Shown here in pieces: positions 9,613 to 19,179 of a stretch of 64,000 nt of DNA. The stretch comes from Streptomyces bikiniensis (GTDB lineage: Bacteria > Actinomycetota > Actinomycetes > Streptomycetales > Streptomycetaceae): the NCBI GenBank assembly GCA_000716465.1, contig JNWL01000039.1, positions 1-64,000 of the forward strand, read 5' to 3'. Below the pieces are notes generated by a model that worked only from the letters and a program-made list of their open reading frames with translations, made no database searches and was not told where the DNA came from. Numbering within the stretch: the stretch's first letter is position 1; each line of letters opens with the position of its first letter. The translations under genes were made by a program, and so were the position numbers.

Positions 9613-11457
9613 TCAGGCGGCGTGGGCCTCGTGCTCGGTGGAGGTGCGGGGGGTGAGGTGGGCGCAGGGGCGGGGGGCCGGGGCCGGGCGGCGGCGGGCG
9701 AAGGGGCGGGGGAGGGAGAGGTTCACGAAGCCTTCGGCCTGCAGGGCGGCGAGGCCGATGCGGGGGAGGTCGCGGGTGGTGCGATAGACGACGAAGCGGG
9801 GTTCCCAGCGGGGCCGGAACTTGGCGTTGAACTTGTAGAGGGACTCGATCTGGAACCAGCGGGAGAGGAAGACGAGGAGTCCGCGCCAGAGCCGGAGGAC
9901 GGGTCCGGCGCCGATCTTCTCGCCGCGGGCGAGGGCGGCGCGGAACATGGCGAAGTTGAGGGAGACGCGCTCGATGCCGAGGGCGGGGGAGGCCTGGAGG
10001 GCGGCGACGATGAGGAGCTCGTTCATGCCGGGGTCGGCGGAGCGGTCGCGGCGCATGAGTTCGAGGGACATGCCGTCGGGGCCCCAGGGGACGAAGTGGA
10101 TGATCGCCTTGAGGTCGCCGTAGGGGGAGGCGGCATCGGTGTCGTCCTCTTTGTGGGCGGTCGCTATGACGGCGTCGCCGTCGCCGGGGGCGCCGATGCG
10201 GCCGAGGGCCATGGAGAAGCCGCGTTCGGTGTCGGTGCCGCGCCAGTCGGCGGCGGCGCGGCGGATGTGTTCGAGTTCGGTGCCGTCGAGGTCGCGGACG
10301 CGGCGGACGCGGGTGGTGTAGCCGTTGCGTTCGATGCGTTTGACCATCTGGCGGACGTTGCGCATGGCCCGGCCGGAGAGGGAGAAGTCCGCGACGTCGA
10401 CGATCGCCTCGTCGCCGAGTTCGAGGGCGTCGAGGCCGGTCTCGCGGGTCCAGACCTGGCCGCCGGTCTCGGAGCAGCCCATGACAGCGGGGGTCCAGGA
10501 GTGGATCTTGGCTTCGTCCATGAAGCGCTCGATGGCGCCGGGCCAGGCCTCGACGTCGCCGATGGGGTCGCCGCTGGCGAGCATGACGCCGGAGACGACG
10601 CGGTAGCAGACGGCGGCCTTGCCGCTGGGGGAGAAGACGACGCCCTTGTCGCGGCGGAGGGCGAAGTGGCCGAGGGAGTCGCGGCCGCCGTGCTGGTCGA
10701 GGAGGGCGCGCAGCCGGGTCTCGTCGTCGTCGGTGAGGCGGGCGGCGGGGTGTTCGGGGCGGAAGGCCAGGTAGATGGTGGTGAGGGCGGTGAGCATGCC
10801 GAGGGCGCCGAGGGAGTAGCCGACGGTCCAGTCGACGCCGTGGGTGTAGGCGACGGGGCCCTCGACGCCGAAGAGTCCGTACAGGACGTGTTCGAGGCGG
10901 TCGGTGAGGCTGGGGTCGCCGACGGTGCGGCGGGGGTGGGCGCTGACGATGACGAGGCCGAGGGCGAGGGAGCCGGCGCCCATGAGGACGAAGTTGGCGA
11001 GGGCGCGCCAGCGGCTGCGGGGGTCGGGGAGGGCGGCGAACTGGCCGCGGTGGCGGAGCAGGAGGGCGAGGAGGGCGAGGGAGAGGAGGACGCCGAGGAC
11101 CGAGTGGCGCCAGACGAACTGGGCGGTGGCGCCGAGGGGGAGGAGGACGACGGCGGCGCGCCAGGCGCGGCGCTTGTGGCGCTTGAGGCCGTGGGCGAGG
11201 AGCAGGAGGAGGACGCCGGCGCTCAGGGAGAGGGCGGCGGAGAGGGGGCCGAGGGCGCCGGGGAGGACTTCGGCGAGGGCGTGGACGCGGCTGGCGCGGA
11301 AGCGGGGGAAGATTCCGGCGGCGATGTCGACGAGGCCGATGAGGGTGCAGGCGGTTCCGACGAGCGAGGGGACCTTCTCGGGCCGGGGGCCGCGGAGAAT
11401 CCGGCGTACCCGGGCCGGAACCATTCCTCTTTTGTCCCCATCTACCGTGACAGACAT
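9613..11457 (-). CDS. MprF/LysX-like phosphatidylglycerol aminoacyltransferase domain protein (DUF2156)
   Basis: 614-residue membrane enzyme. About six hydrophobic segments occupy residues 30-250; a cytosolic GNAT-like DUF2156 domain covers about 265-560 (key stretch F-V-P-W-G-P-D-G-M-S-L-E-L-M-R-R-D, as in MprF C-terminal domains). MprF-type enzymes transfer lysine or alanine from tRNA to membrane lipid and lower sensitivity to cationic peptides. There is no fused lysyl-tRNA synthetase, unlike mycobacterial LysX. Lipid and amino-acid specificity cannot be read from the sequence. It is divergent from the membrane esterase gene. Confidence 0.85.
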   Translation of the reverse strand: MSVTVDGDKRGMVPARVRRILRGPRPEKVPSLVGTACTLIGLVDIAAGIFPRFRASRVHALAEVLPGALGPLSAALSLSAGVLLLLLAHGLKRHKRRAWRAAVVLLPLGATAQFVWRHSVLGVLLSLALLALLLRHRGQFAALPDPRSRWRALANFVLMGAGSLALGLVIVSAHPRRTVGDPSLTDRLEHVLYGLFGVEGPVAYTHGVDWTVGYSLGALGMLTALTTIYLAFRPEHPAARLTDDDETRLRALLDQHGGRDSLGHFALRRDKGVVFSPSGKAAVCYRVVSGVMLASGDPIGDVEAWPGAIERFMDEAKIHSWTPAVMGCSETGGQVWTRETGLDALELGDEAIVDVADFSLSGRAMRNVRQMVKRIERNGYTTRVRRVRDLDGTELEHIRRAAADWRGTDTERGFSMALGRIGAPGDGDAVIATAHKEDDTDAASPYGDLKAIIHFVPWGPDGMSLELMRRDRSADPGMNELLIVAALQASPALGIERVSLNFAMFRAALARGEKIGAGPVLRLWRGLLVFLSRWFQIESLYKFNAKFRPRWEPRFVVYRTTRDLPRIGLAALQAEGFVNLSLPRPFARRRPAPAPRPCAHLTPRTSTEHEAHAA

Positions 11458-11622
11458 GGCTTCCCGTACTTCCCGTGGTCCTGCGCAGGGTCTTTGACTC
11501 CGGTCGGGCCCCGCGGCGCGTTCGGCGGGCCGTTCCGGCCGGTGCGCCTTCTAGGACGGCGCCGTGCGGGGCCGGGTTCATCGGTTCACAGGAAATTCTC
11601 GGAAAGAAGGCTCGGTCGACTC

Positions 11623-12735
11623 ATGGGTCTCACCAGTACCAAAGTCCTCGTGCTGGCGGTCGTGGCGGCCGTGGTGCTGTTCCTGGCCACGGTGCTGCTG
11701 TGGCCGCGGCTCGCGCGCGGGGGGTGGCGGTCGGTGGTGGGCCGGGTGGGGCTGCTGCTGGTGACCCAGGTGACGCTGTTCGCGGCGGTGGGTCTGGCGG
11801 CGAACCGGTCGTTCCTCTTCTACGGCTCGTGGGCGGACCTGTTCGGGCAGGAGCAGGACATGGGGGTGGTCGTGGACCACGGTTCCGGTTCGAAGGACCT
11901 GCGGGTGGTGGGGAAGCAGGCGGTGGACGTGCCGGGCGGCGGGCGTCCGGAGGTCGGCGGGCAGATCCAGAAGGTCGTGGTGGCGGGGGAGCGGTCGAAG
12001 ATCGTCTCGCCGGCCTATGTGTACCTGCCGCCGGAGTACTTCCGGAAGGAGTACGCGGGGCGCACGTTCCCGGCGTCGGTGGTGCTCACGGGGTATCCGG
12101 GAACGGCGGAGAACCTGATCAAGGGGTTGAAGTACCCGAGGACGGCGTACGAGCAGGCGAAGCAGGGGCGGATGCAGCCGATGGTCCTGGTGATGCTGCG
12201 TCCGACGGTGGCGCCGCCGCGGGACACGGAGTGCGTGGACGTTCCGGGGGGTCCGCAGACGGAGACCTTCTTCGCGGAGGACCTGCCGAAGGCGGTGTCG
12301 GAGGCGTACCGGGTGGGGACGGAGCCGCGGAACTGGGGCTTCATGGGGAACTCGACGGGGGCGTACTGCGCGTTGAAGATCGCGCTGCACCGTCCGGACC
12401 GGTTCGCGGCGGGGGCGGGCTTCTCGGCGTACTACCGGGCGGCGGAGGACGTGACGACCGGTGACCTCTTCCGGGGGGACGACCGGTTGCGGAAGCGGTC
12501 GGACCTGCTGTGGAGCCTGGACCACCTGCCGCAGGGGAGGTCGTCGTTCCTGGTGACGACGTCGTTGAGGGGCGAGGACAACCTGAAGGGGACGCAGGAG
12601 TTCGTCCGGAAGGTGAGGAGCCCGGCGGAGGTCTCGTCGATCACGCTGGAGAGCGGCGGGCACAACTTCAACACGTGGAACCGGGAGATTCCGCCGGGGC
12701 TCGTATGGATGGGCGGGAAGCTCAGCGCGGGCTGA
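11623..12735 (+). CDS. Membrane-anchored alpha/beta-hydrolase of the esterase family
   Basis: 370 residues with two N-terminal membrane helices (about 6-26 and 40-62), so the catalytic domain is probably extracytoplasmic. The nucleophile elbow G-N-S-T-G puts the serine at residue 244, and the likely catalytic histidine is H347 in G-G-H-N-F-N-T-W. The fold and this ending resemble the esterase D/antigen 85 group (PF00756). The ATG at 11623 follows GAAAGAAGG. It diverges from the MprF-like gene across 165 bases, suggesting a joint envelope role, which is an inference. Substrate unknown. Confidence 0.85.
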   Translation: MGLTSTKVLVLAVVAAVVLFLATVLLWPRLARGGWRSVVGRVGLLLVTQVTLFAAVGLAANRSFLFYGSWADLFGQEQDMGVVVDHGSGSKDLRVVGKQAVDVPGGGRPEVGGQIQKVVVAGERSKIVSPAYVYLPPEYFRKEYAGRTFPASVVLTGYPGTAENLIKGLKYPRTAYEQAKQGRMQPMVLVMLRPTVAPPRDTECVDVPGGPQTETFFAEDLPKAVSEAYRVGTEPRNWGFMGNSTGAYCALKIALHRPDRFAAGAGFSAYYRAAEDVTTGDLFRGDDRLRKRSDLLWSLDHLPQGRSSFLVTTSLRGEDNLKGTQEFVRKVRSPAEVSSITLESGGHNFNTWNREIPPGLVWMGGKLSAG

Positions 12736-12753
12736 TCCCGGGGGCGCGGGCCG

Positions 12754-13719
12754 TCACGCGGCCGTGGCCCGGCGCAGGGCGCGGTGGACGCCGGCGGGGG
12801 TGAGGACGCCGAGGGGCGCGCCGTCGGCGCCGGTGACGGCGAGGCGGCCGGTGTCGTGCTGGAGGAGGACGGCGAGCGCGTCCTTGAGGGACGTGCCGAG
12901 GGGTACGGGGGCGGGGTCGCCGTCTCCGGCCCCTCCGGCCGGTACGGGGTCGAGGTCGGCCTCGGTGACGGGGGTGACGGCCAGGCGCTTGAGGCCGCGG
13001 TCGCTGCCGACGAAGTCCGCGACGTACGGGGTGGCGGGGGCGGCGAGGACGGTGGCGGGGGTGTCGAACTGCTCGATGCGGCCCTGTCCGTAGACGGCCA
13101 TGCGGTCGCCCATGCGGACGGCCTCCTCGATGTCGTGGGTGACGAGGAGGACGGTCTTGCGGACGGTGGCCTGGAGGGCGAGGAACTCGTTCTGGAGGCG
13201 TTCGCGGACGACGGGGTCGACGGCGCCGAAGGGCTCGTCCATGAGGAGGACGGGCGGGTCGGCGGCGAGGGCGCGGGCGACGCCGACGCGCTGGCGCTGG
13301 CCGCCGGAGAGCTGGGCGGGGTAGCGGGGGCCGTAGGTGGCCGGGTCGAGGCCGACGAGGTCGAGGAGTTCGGCGGCACGCGCGCGTGCCGCCGATTTCT
13401 TCCATCCCAGGAGGGAGGGGACGGTCGCGGTGTTGTCGAGGACGGTGCGGTGGGGGAAGAGGCCGACCTGCTGGATGACGTAGCCGATCTTGCGGCGCAG
13501 GGCGACCGGGTCGACGTCCGCGACGTCCTTCCCGTCGACGAGGACGCGGCCGGAGGTCGGTTCGACGAGCCGGTTGACCATCATCATGGTGGTCGTCTTT
13601 CCGCAGCCGGACGGGCCGACCAGGGTGACGAGTTCGCCCTCGGCGACCTCGAAGGAGAGGTCGTCCACGGCGGTGGTGCCGTCGTCGTACCGCTTGGTCA
13701 CGTGCTCGAACCGGATCAT
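12754..13719 (-). CDS. Osmoprotectant ABC importer ATPase (OpuCA/ProV type)
   Basis: ATPase subunit of a glycine betaine/choline/carnitine-type importer. Walker A is G-P-S-G-C-G-K-T near residue 36; the signature L-S-G-G-Q-R-Q-R and Walker B L-L-M-D-E-P-F-G-A-V-D follow. The C-terminal 60 residues form one CBS-like domain (V-P-L-G-T-S-L-K-D-A to the end); in relatives, CBS domains sense ionic strength. It is transcribed away from its permease and binding-protein genes across a 144-base gap, an unusual split of the cassette. Ligand inferred from family only. Confidence 0.92.
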   Translation of the reverse strand: MIRFEHVTKRYDDGTTAVDDLSFEVAEGELVTLVGPSGCGKTTTMMMVNRLVEPTSGRVLVDGKDVADVDPVALRRKIGYVIQQVGLFPHRTVLDNTATVPSLLGWKKSAARARAAELLDLVGLDPATYGPRYPAQLSGGQRQRVGVARALAADPPVLLMDEPFGAVDPVVRERLQNEFLALQATVRKTVLLVTHDIEEAVRMGDRMAVYGQGRIEQFDTPATVLAAPATPYVADFVGSDRGLKRLAVTPVTEADLDPVPAGGAGDGDPAPVPLGTSLKDALAVLLQHDTGRLAVTGADGAPLGVLTPAGVHRALRRATAA

Positions 13720-13863
13720 GGTTCCCCATTCTGGCCCCTGGGCGGCGGGGGTGTGTGAAGGGCGTGTTGCCGCATTGTGGCGGATCCCGGGGATTGTCGG
13801 TGGCGGGGGTTAGGGTCGTCCACACAGGCGTTCGGAGGGGTGGAGAGCCCGGGGGGAGGGACG

Positions 13864-14550
13864 ATGAGCGCGCCGAACTGTCTGGTCACGAACGACTGGA
13901 TCTGCGGGGAGTACCTGCGCACCCGCCGCGGGGAGCTGACGGACGCGCTGCTCCAGCATGTGGGAATCACGGCCGCCTCGGTGCTGATCGCGCTCGTCGT
14001 CGCGGTGCCGCTGGCGCTGCTCGTGCGGGCCAGGCCCCGGTTCGCGGGCCCGGTCCTCGGACTGACCACGCTGCTCTACACGATCCCGTCGCTGGCGATG
14101 TTCTCGCTGCTGCTGCCGTTCTTCGGCCTTTCGGCGGCGCTCGTGGTGACCGGTCTCGTGCTGTACGCCCTGACGATCCTCGTGCGGAACGCGCTGGCGG
14201 GCCTCGCGGCCGTGCCCGCCGAGACGCGGGAGGCGGCCCGGGGCATGGGGTACGGCTCGCTGCGGCTGCTGTGGGCGGTCGAACTGCCCCTCGCGCTGCC
14301 GGTCCTGATGGCCGGGGTGCGGATGGCGACGGTGTCCACGATCGCGCTGACGACGATCGGCTCGGTCGTCGGGCGCGGCGGCCTCGGCAATCTGATCGAG
14401 GACGCGCTGCCGACCTTCTTCAAGGCGCAGGTGCTCGCCGCCTCGGTGCTGTGCGTGCTGCTCGCCGTCGTCGCAGACCTGCTGCTCCTGGGCCTCCAGC
14501 GGCTCCTCACGCCCTGGGTCCGGATACGGACCGCGCCGGGGGGTGGGTGA
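13864..14550 (+). CDS. Osmoprotectant ABC importer permease 1
   Basis: 228-residue inner-membrane permease with about six hydrophobic segments. The EAA loop E-A-A-R-G-M-G-Y-G that contacts the ATPase is visible, as is the G-R-G-G-L-G-N-L-I motif of the betaine-importer family. The ATG at 13864 is preceded by GGGAGGG. It forms an operon with the second permease and the binding protein. Confidence 0.92.
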   Translation: MSAPNCLVTNDWICGEYLRTRRGELTDALLQHVGITAASVLIALVVAVPLALLVRARPRFAGPVLGLTTLLYTIPSLAMFSLLLPFFGLSAALVVTGLVLYALTILVRNALAGLAAVPAETREAARGMGYGSLRLLWAVELPLALPVLMAGVRMATVSTIALTTIGSVVGRGGLGNLIEDALPTFFKAQVLAASVLCVLLAVVADLLLLGLQRLLTPWVRIRTAPGGG

Positions 14551-14560
14551 GGTGGGGGTC

Positions 14561-15280
14561 GTGACGGACGCCTGGGGCTGGCTCACCACCGGCGCGCACT
14601 GGACGGGCGACGGCGGCATCGGGCAGCGCCTCGCCGAGCACGTGTACGTGAGCGGGCTCGCGCTCCTGCTCGCCTCGGCGCTCGCGCTGCCGCTCGGCCT
14701 GTGGCTGGGCCACCTGGGCCGGGGCGGGGCGCTCGCGGTGAACGTGTCGAACGTGGGCCGGGCGGTGCCCGTCTTCGCGGTCCTGGCCCTGTTCATGGTG
14801 TCGCCCCTGCGGAACGCCGGTTACGTGCCGACCGTGGTGGCCCTGGTGCTGTTCGCGATGCCGCCGCTCCTCACCAACGCGTACGTGGGGGTGCGGGAGG
14901 TGGACCGGGCCGCGGTGCGGGCCGCGCGGGGCATGGGGATGACGGGCGGGCAGGTCTTCCTCCGGGTGGAACTGCCGCTCGCCCGGCCGGTGGTGGCGAC
15001 CGGGGTCCGCTCGGCCGCGGTGCAGGTGGTCGCCACGGCCACCGTCGCGGCGATGGTCGGCCAGGGCGGCCTCGGCCGGATCATCACGGCGGGGTTCGCC
15101 ACGTACGACACGGGGCAGGTGGTCGCGGGCGCCGTGCTCGTGGCCCTGCTCGCCCTCCTGGTGGAGGGCGTGCTCGCCGGCGCGGACCGGCTCCTGCCGG
15201 GGCCGGGACGCGGTCCGGGCCGGGGGCACGCGCGCGTGCCGAAGAACAGAACGATCCGACGAAGCCGACTGGATGGGTGA
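14561..15280 (+). CDS. Osmoprotectant ABC importer permease 2
   Basis: 239-residue permease paralogous to its neighbour, with the loop A-A-R-G-M-G-M-T-G and the G-Q-G-G-L-G-R-I-I motif. Three in-frame GTG codons (14543, 14552, 14561) could start it. 14561 is preferred because GAGGTG (14549-14554) is a near-ideal ribosome site six bases upstream. Two permeases with a separate binding protein is the OpuC/OsmF layout. Confidence 0.9.
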   Translation: MTDAWGWLTTGAHWTGDGGIGQRLAEHVYVSGLALLLASALALPLGLWLGHLGRGGALAVNVSNVGRAVPVFAVLALFMVSPLRNAGYVPTVVALVLFAMPPLLTNAYVGVREVDRAAVRAARGMGMTGGQVFLRVELPLARPVVATGVRSAAVQVVATATVAAMVGQGGLGRIITAGFATYDTGQVVAGAVLVALLALLVEGVLAGADRLLPGPGRGPGRGHARVPKNRTIRRSRLDG

Positions 15281-16262
15281 TCTCGTGAACAGGGTCTCGC
15301 GTATCGCGGGCGCGCTGCTGGGCACGGCGGCGCTGACCGCCGCCCTCGCGGCGTGCGGCGGTGACAGCCTGGAGGACGGAAGGGAGAAGAGCTCCGGGGG
15401 CTCCGGCGGCGGGTCGAAGGGCTCGCTCGTGGTCGGCGCGGCCGCCTTCACCGAGGCCAAGGTCCTCGCCGAGTTGTACGCGCAGTCGCTGCGGGACGCC
15501 GGATACTCCGTCTCCATCACCACGGTGAAGAACCGCGAGCTGTACGAGCCCTCCCTGGAGAGCGGCGAGATCGACGTCGTCCCGGAATACGCGGCGACGA
15601 TCGCGGAATTCCTCAACGCGAAGGTGAACGGCCCGAAGGCGCCCGAGGAGAAGCCGGTCGCCTCCGGCGACGCGGCGGCCACGGTCGAGGCGCTGCGAAA
15701 GCTCGCCGAGCCGCGCGGTCTGAAGGTCCTCGCGGTCGGAGAGGCGGTCGACCAGAACGCCTTCGCGGTGAGCAGGGAATTCGCCGAGAAGAACAAGCTG
15801 ACGACGCTTTCCGATCTCGGCGCGTCCAAGATCAAGGTGAAGATCGCCGCCGGTGACGAATGCGCGGTGCGCCCCTTCTGCGCCCCCGGTCTGAAGAAGA
15901 CGTACGGGATCGACGTGGCCGGGATCGACCCCAAGGGCGTCGGCACCCCGCAGGCCAAGCAGGCCGTGAAGGACGGGGTGGACCAGCTGGTCCTGACGAC
16001 CACCACGGACGCCACGGTCGAGAACTACGGCCTCGTCTTCCTCACGGACGACAAAAAGCTGCAGAACGCCGACAACGTCCTGCCCGTGGTCAACGCCAAG
16101 GACGCCGGTTCTCCCGTGATAGCCGCCGCCCTCGACAAGATCACCAAGGTGCTGACCACAGCGGATCTCGCCGAACTCAACCGCAAGGTGGATGCCGAGC
16201 GGGCGAAGCCGGAGGACGTCGCCAAGGAGTATCTGACGGCGAAGGGGCTGCTCAAGAAGTAG
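15273..16262 (+). CDS. Glycine betaine/osmoprotectant-binding lipoprotein
   Basis: 329-residue substrate-binding protein. A signal peptide ends in lipobox L-A-A-C, followed by a Gly/Ser-rich linker (residues 33-48) and a periplasmic-binding fold related to OsmF/OpuCC (PF04069). The ATG at 15273 overlaps the upstream permease stop; GTG 15285 is an alternative that leaves the signal peptide intact. As the last gene of the plus-strand operon it delivers ligand to the two permeases. Confidence 0.92.
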   Translation: MGDLVNRVSRIAGALLGTAALTAALAACGGDSLEDGREKSSGGSGGGSKGSLVVGAAAFTEAKVLAELYAQSLRDAGYSVSITTVKNRELYEPSLESGEIDVVPEYAATIAEFLNAKVNGPKAPEEKPVASGDAAATVEALRKLAEPRGLKVLAVGEAVDQNAFAVSREFAEKNKLTTLSDLGASKIKVKIAAGDECAVRPFCAPGLKKTYGIDVAGIDPKGVGTPQAKQAVKDGVDQLVLTTTTDATVENYGLVFLTDDKKLQNADNVLPVVNAKDAGSPVIAAALDKITKVLTTADLAELNRKVDAERAKPEDVAKEYLTAKGLLKK

Positions 16263-16392
16263 GCGAAGAGCGGGGGGAGTCGGCCCGAAACGGAACCGGA
16301 ACGGGCGGTATCCACTTCCGGTGGCGAGAAGTGGCCAAGAGATTGCCGGGCCGATCCCCCGCACGGCGCCTACGCACGGTAAATTTCAGGCC

Positions 16393-17418
16393 ATGCCACG
16401 TGGACGCCACCGCCATTCCCCGCCTCTGCACAAGCTGCTGCCGCCCTCCGCGGTCGCCGGCGCCGCGGTCGTGTGCGCCGCGGCCGCCTGGCTGCCCGGC
16501 GACCTGGTGGTCGTGCGGCTGCTGACCGCCGCCGCGGCGGCCGCGGCCGTCACCGGCGCCTTCCTCATGCGCAGTTGGGACCGGAGCGCCGGACTGCGGG
16601 TCGCCGAGACCGAGCGGGCGCGCGCCGCCGACCAGTGGAAGGCCGAGGAGCGGGCCGCCGAACTGGAGTCCGACCTCGAAGAGTCCCGCGCCCTGCGCGC
16701 CCGGCTCGACGCCAAGCTCCGCGCCAAGCGCGTGGAGCTCGCCGGACTGCGCGGCGAGCACGCCGACCTGCTCCGCCGCTACGCTACCGCCGAGACCGAG
16801 CGCGCCAGCGCCCTGGAGGGCCGCCGCGTCCTCGCCCTGGAGAGCGCGGGCGGCGGCGACGCCAAGGCCCTCCCGGCCGCCGGCTCCGCACTCACCCCGG
16901 AGGCCTTCCGCCGCGCCGCCGAGGCCCTGCGCGACCTCCCGCGCAACGCCGCCGCCCAGCAGGCCCGCCGCACCGCCGAGGCCGCCCGCGCCCGCGACCT
17001 CGCCGAGCGCGCCCGGGAGACGGAGGAGCCGCAGGGGAAGCACGCGGCGGCCGCCGGGACCGAGCAGTACACCCGGCCGGCCGCCCCCGCCCTCCCGCCC
17101 GCCGCCCCCGTACCGGTCGCCGCCGCGATCGTCCCGCACGCCTCCCGCAGGTCCGTCCCGCGCCCCGAGGGCGGCTTCGACTTCTTCGGCACGCAGAAGA
17201 CGGCGGAGGCCATCGAGGCCGTGCAGCACACCGACCTCGCCGACGTCGTCGGCGAGGAGGTCCTGGCCGCCGGGGCCGCGCTCGGCACCCCGGCCGGCGC
17301 CCCCGGCATCGGCACTCCCGTGCCGCCGCGGACGATCGGCCAGGTCATCGACCTGACCGCGCACGACGAGACGGAACAGCTCGACGTGGCGGAGCTGCGC
17401 GGGGCCGTGAACTCATGA
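16393..17418 (+). CDS. Membrane-anchored coiled-coil protein of unknown function
   Basis: 341 residues. A short basic, His-rich N-terminus (P-R-G-R-H-R-H-S) precedes two hydrophobic segments (about 20-36 and 42-58). A strongly predicted Ala/Glu/Arg coiled coil covers about 75-140, a second helical region 155-220, and the rest is Pro/Ala-rich. The ATG at 16393 is chosen over one at 16321 because the earlier 24 codons look non-coding. It overlaps the GNAT gene as ATGA, suggesting coupling. No enzymatic motif; a structural or scaffolding role at the membrane is a guess. Confidence 0.8.
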   Translation: MPRGRHRHSPPLHKLLPPSAVAGAAVVCAAAAWLPGDLVVVRLLTAAAAAAAVTGAFLMRSWDRSAGLRVAETERARAADQWKAEERAAELESDLEESRALRARLDAKLRAKRVELAGLRGEHADLLRRYATAETERASALEGRRVLALESAGGGDAKALPAAGSALTPEAFRRAAEALRDLPRNAAAQQARRTAEAARARDLAERARETEEPQGKHAAAAGTEQYTRPAAPALPPAAPVPVAAAIVPHASRRSVPRPEGGFDFFGTQKTAEAIEAVQHTDLADVVGEEVLAAGAALGTPAGAPGIGTPVPPRTIGQVIDLTAHDETEQLDVAELRGAVNS

Positions 17419-17906
17419 CGCACCGCCTCGCCGCCCTCCCCGCCGGTGAGGTCGCCCGCCGCCGGGACGAACTGCTCGCCCTGTGCGCCCAGGCCTTCTG
17501 CGGCGAGCCCTGGCACGAGCCGCCGCTCGGCGCCGTACGGACCGTGGAGCGGCTGCTCGGCTCGGCGGCCGGGCGGCCCGACTTCCGGGCCGTCGCCGCG
17601 TTCGGCCCCGACGACGAACTCCTGGGCTTCACGGCCGGCTGGACCGACACCGTCCTGACCGGCCGGGAACCCGCCTTCGAACTCGCCGAACTCGTCGTCG
17701 CCCCCGCCCGCCAGGGCCTCGGCACCGGCCGCGCCCTCCACGACGCGATCCTCGCCGGCCTGGCCCCGGGCTCACGCCTTCTGATGACCCTCGACGTACC
17801 GGAGTTGACGAAGCGGTACGAGCGCTGGGGCTGGTCCGTGTACGACCGGCGCACGCCGGGCACGTCGGGGCGCGTGTACGCGGTGATGCGCCGCGAGGAC
17901 GGATAG
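17415..17906 (+). CDS. GNAT family N-acetyltransferase
   Basis: 163-residue acetyltransferase. The acetyl-CoA-binding stretch A-E-L-V-V-A-P-A-R-Q-G-L-G-T-G-R-A-L carries the Q-x-x-G-x-G/A motif of GNAT enzymes. The ATG at 17415 overlaps the previous stop by four bases. Substrate unknown. Confidence 0.88.
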   Translation: MTHRLAALPAGEVARRRDELLALCAQAFCGEPWHEPPLGAVRTVERLLGSAAGRPDFRAVAAFGPDDELLGFTAGWTDTVLTGREPAFELAELVVAPARQGLGTGRALHDAILAGLAPGSRLLMTLDVPELTKRYERWGWSVYDRRTPGTSGRVYAVMRREDG

Positions 17907-18015
17907 CGGCGGGTTCTACCTGCCGGTACCGGCCCCGCTCCTTACGGACAGCGGCGGGTTCTGCCTTGCCGGTACCGGCCGGCTCCTCACGGATGGCCGC
18001 GGGTCCTACTTGTCG
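17907..18015. repeat. 45-bp tandem repeat at the end of the nuoD-like gene
   Basis: Two copies of 44 and 45 bases (17907-17950 and 17951-17995) begin with GCGGCGGGTTCT. A third, partial copy from 17996 runs into the last codons and stop (18006-18008) of the minus-strand nuoD-like gene. The region between the two convergent genes is made of this repeat. Confidence 0.8.
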
Positions 18016-19148
18016 ATGTCGCCGACGACGAAGAAGAGCGAGCCCAGGATCGCCACCATGTCGGCGACCAGCGTCCCCGGCAGCAGTTCGGCGAGGGCCT
18101 GGATGTTGTTGAACGAGGCCGAGCGCAGCTTCATCCGGTACGGGGTCTTCTCGCCCTTCGACACCAGGTAGTAGCCGTTCACGCCGAGCGGGTTCTCGGT
18201 CCACGCGTACGTGTGGCCCTCCGGCGCCTTCAGGACCTTCGGCAGCCGCTGGTTGACCGGCCCCGGCGGCAGCTCCTCCATCCGGTCCAGACAGGCGTCC
18301 GCCAGGTCCAGGGAGTTGTGCGTCTGGTCGAGCAGGCACTCGAACCGGGCCAGGCAGTCGCCCTCCTCCCGCACCGCCACCCGCAGCACGTCCGCCAGCT
18401 CCCCGTACGCGAGGTACGGCTCGTCGCGGCGCAGGTCGAAGTCGACGCCCGAGGCGCGGGCGATCGGCCCCGACACCCCGTACGCGTGGACCGCCTCCCG
18501 CGACAGGACCCCGATCCCGCGCGTGCGGCCCCGGAAGATCTCGTTGCCGAGGACGAGCCGGTCGTACACGTCCATCCGCGAGCGCACGTCCGCGACGGCC
18601 TGCCGCACCCGGCCCGTCCACCCGGCCGGCAGGTCCTCCTTGAGGCCGCCGACCCGGTTGAACATGTAGTGCATCCGGCCGCCGGACGCCTCCTCCATCA
18701 CCGCCTGGAGCTCCTCGCGCTCCCGGAAGGCGTGGAAGACCGGGGTGATCCCGCCCAGTTCGAGGGGGTACGAGCCCAGGAACATGAGGTGGTTGAGGAC
18801 CCGGTTCAGCTCGGCGAGGAGCGTACGGGCCCACACCGCGCGCTCCGGGACCTCCATGCCCAGCATCCGCTCGACGGCCATCACCACGCCCAGCTCGCTG
18901 GAGAACGCGGACAGCCAGTCGTGGCGGTTGGCCAGCATGACGATCTGGCGGTAGTCCCGCGCCTCGAAGAGCTTCTCGGCCCCCCGGTGCATGTAGCCGA
19001 CCACCGGCTCGGCCGACCGGATCACCTCGCCGTCCAGGACGAGCCGGAGCCGGAGCACGCCGTGGGTCGAGGGGTGCTGCGGCCCGATGTTCAGCACCAT
19101 GTCGGTGCTCTCCGCCGCGCCGCCGATTCCGACCGTCGTCTCCGTCAT
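18006..19148 (-). CDS. Orphan NADH-quinone oxidoreductase subunit D homologue
   Basis: 380-residue homologue of complex I 49-kDa/NuoD. The quinone-site loop [11 protein letters not shown] (residues 23-33) with H29, the H-R-G-A-E-K-L segment (54-60) that sits near cluster N2 in complex I, and the following D-Y (65-66) are all intact. No other nuo gene is in the window, so this is a stand-alone paralogue. It lies 31 bases behind a MidA/NDUFAF7-type methyltransferase on the same strand, and mitochondrial NDUFAF7 methylates the same subunit. Whether it joins complex I or another complex is open. Confidence 0.9.
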   Translation of the reverse strand: MTETTVGIGGAAESTDMVLNIGPQHPSTHGVLRLRLVLDGEVIRSAEPVVGYMHRGAEKLFEARDYRQIVMLANRHDWLSAFSSELGVVMAVERMLGMEVPERAVWARTLLAELNRVLNHLMFLGSYPLELGGITPVFHAFREREELQAVMEEASGGRMHYMFNRVGGLKEDLPAGWTGRVRQAVADVRSRMDVYDRLVLGNEIFRGRTRGIGVLSREAVHAYGVSGPIARASGVDFDLRRDEPYLAYGELADVLRVAVREEGDCLARFECLLDQTHNSLDLADACLDRMEELPPGPVNQRLPKVLKAPEGHTYAWTENPLGVNGYYLVSKGEKTPYRMKLRSASFNNIQALAELLPGTLVADMVAILGSLFFVVGDIDK

Positions 19149-19179
19149 GCGGCCAGTATCTCCCGTACGGGCCCCGCCC

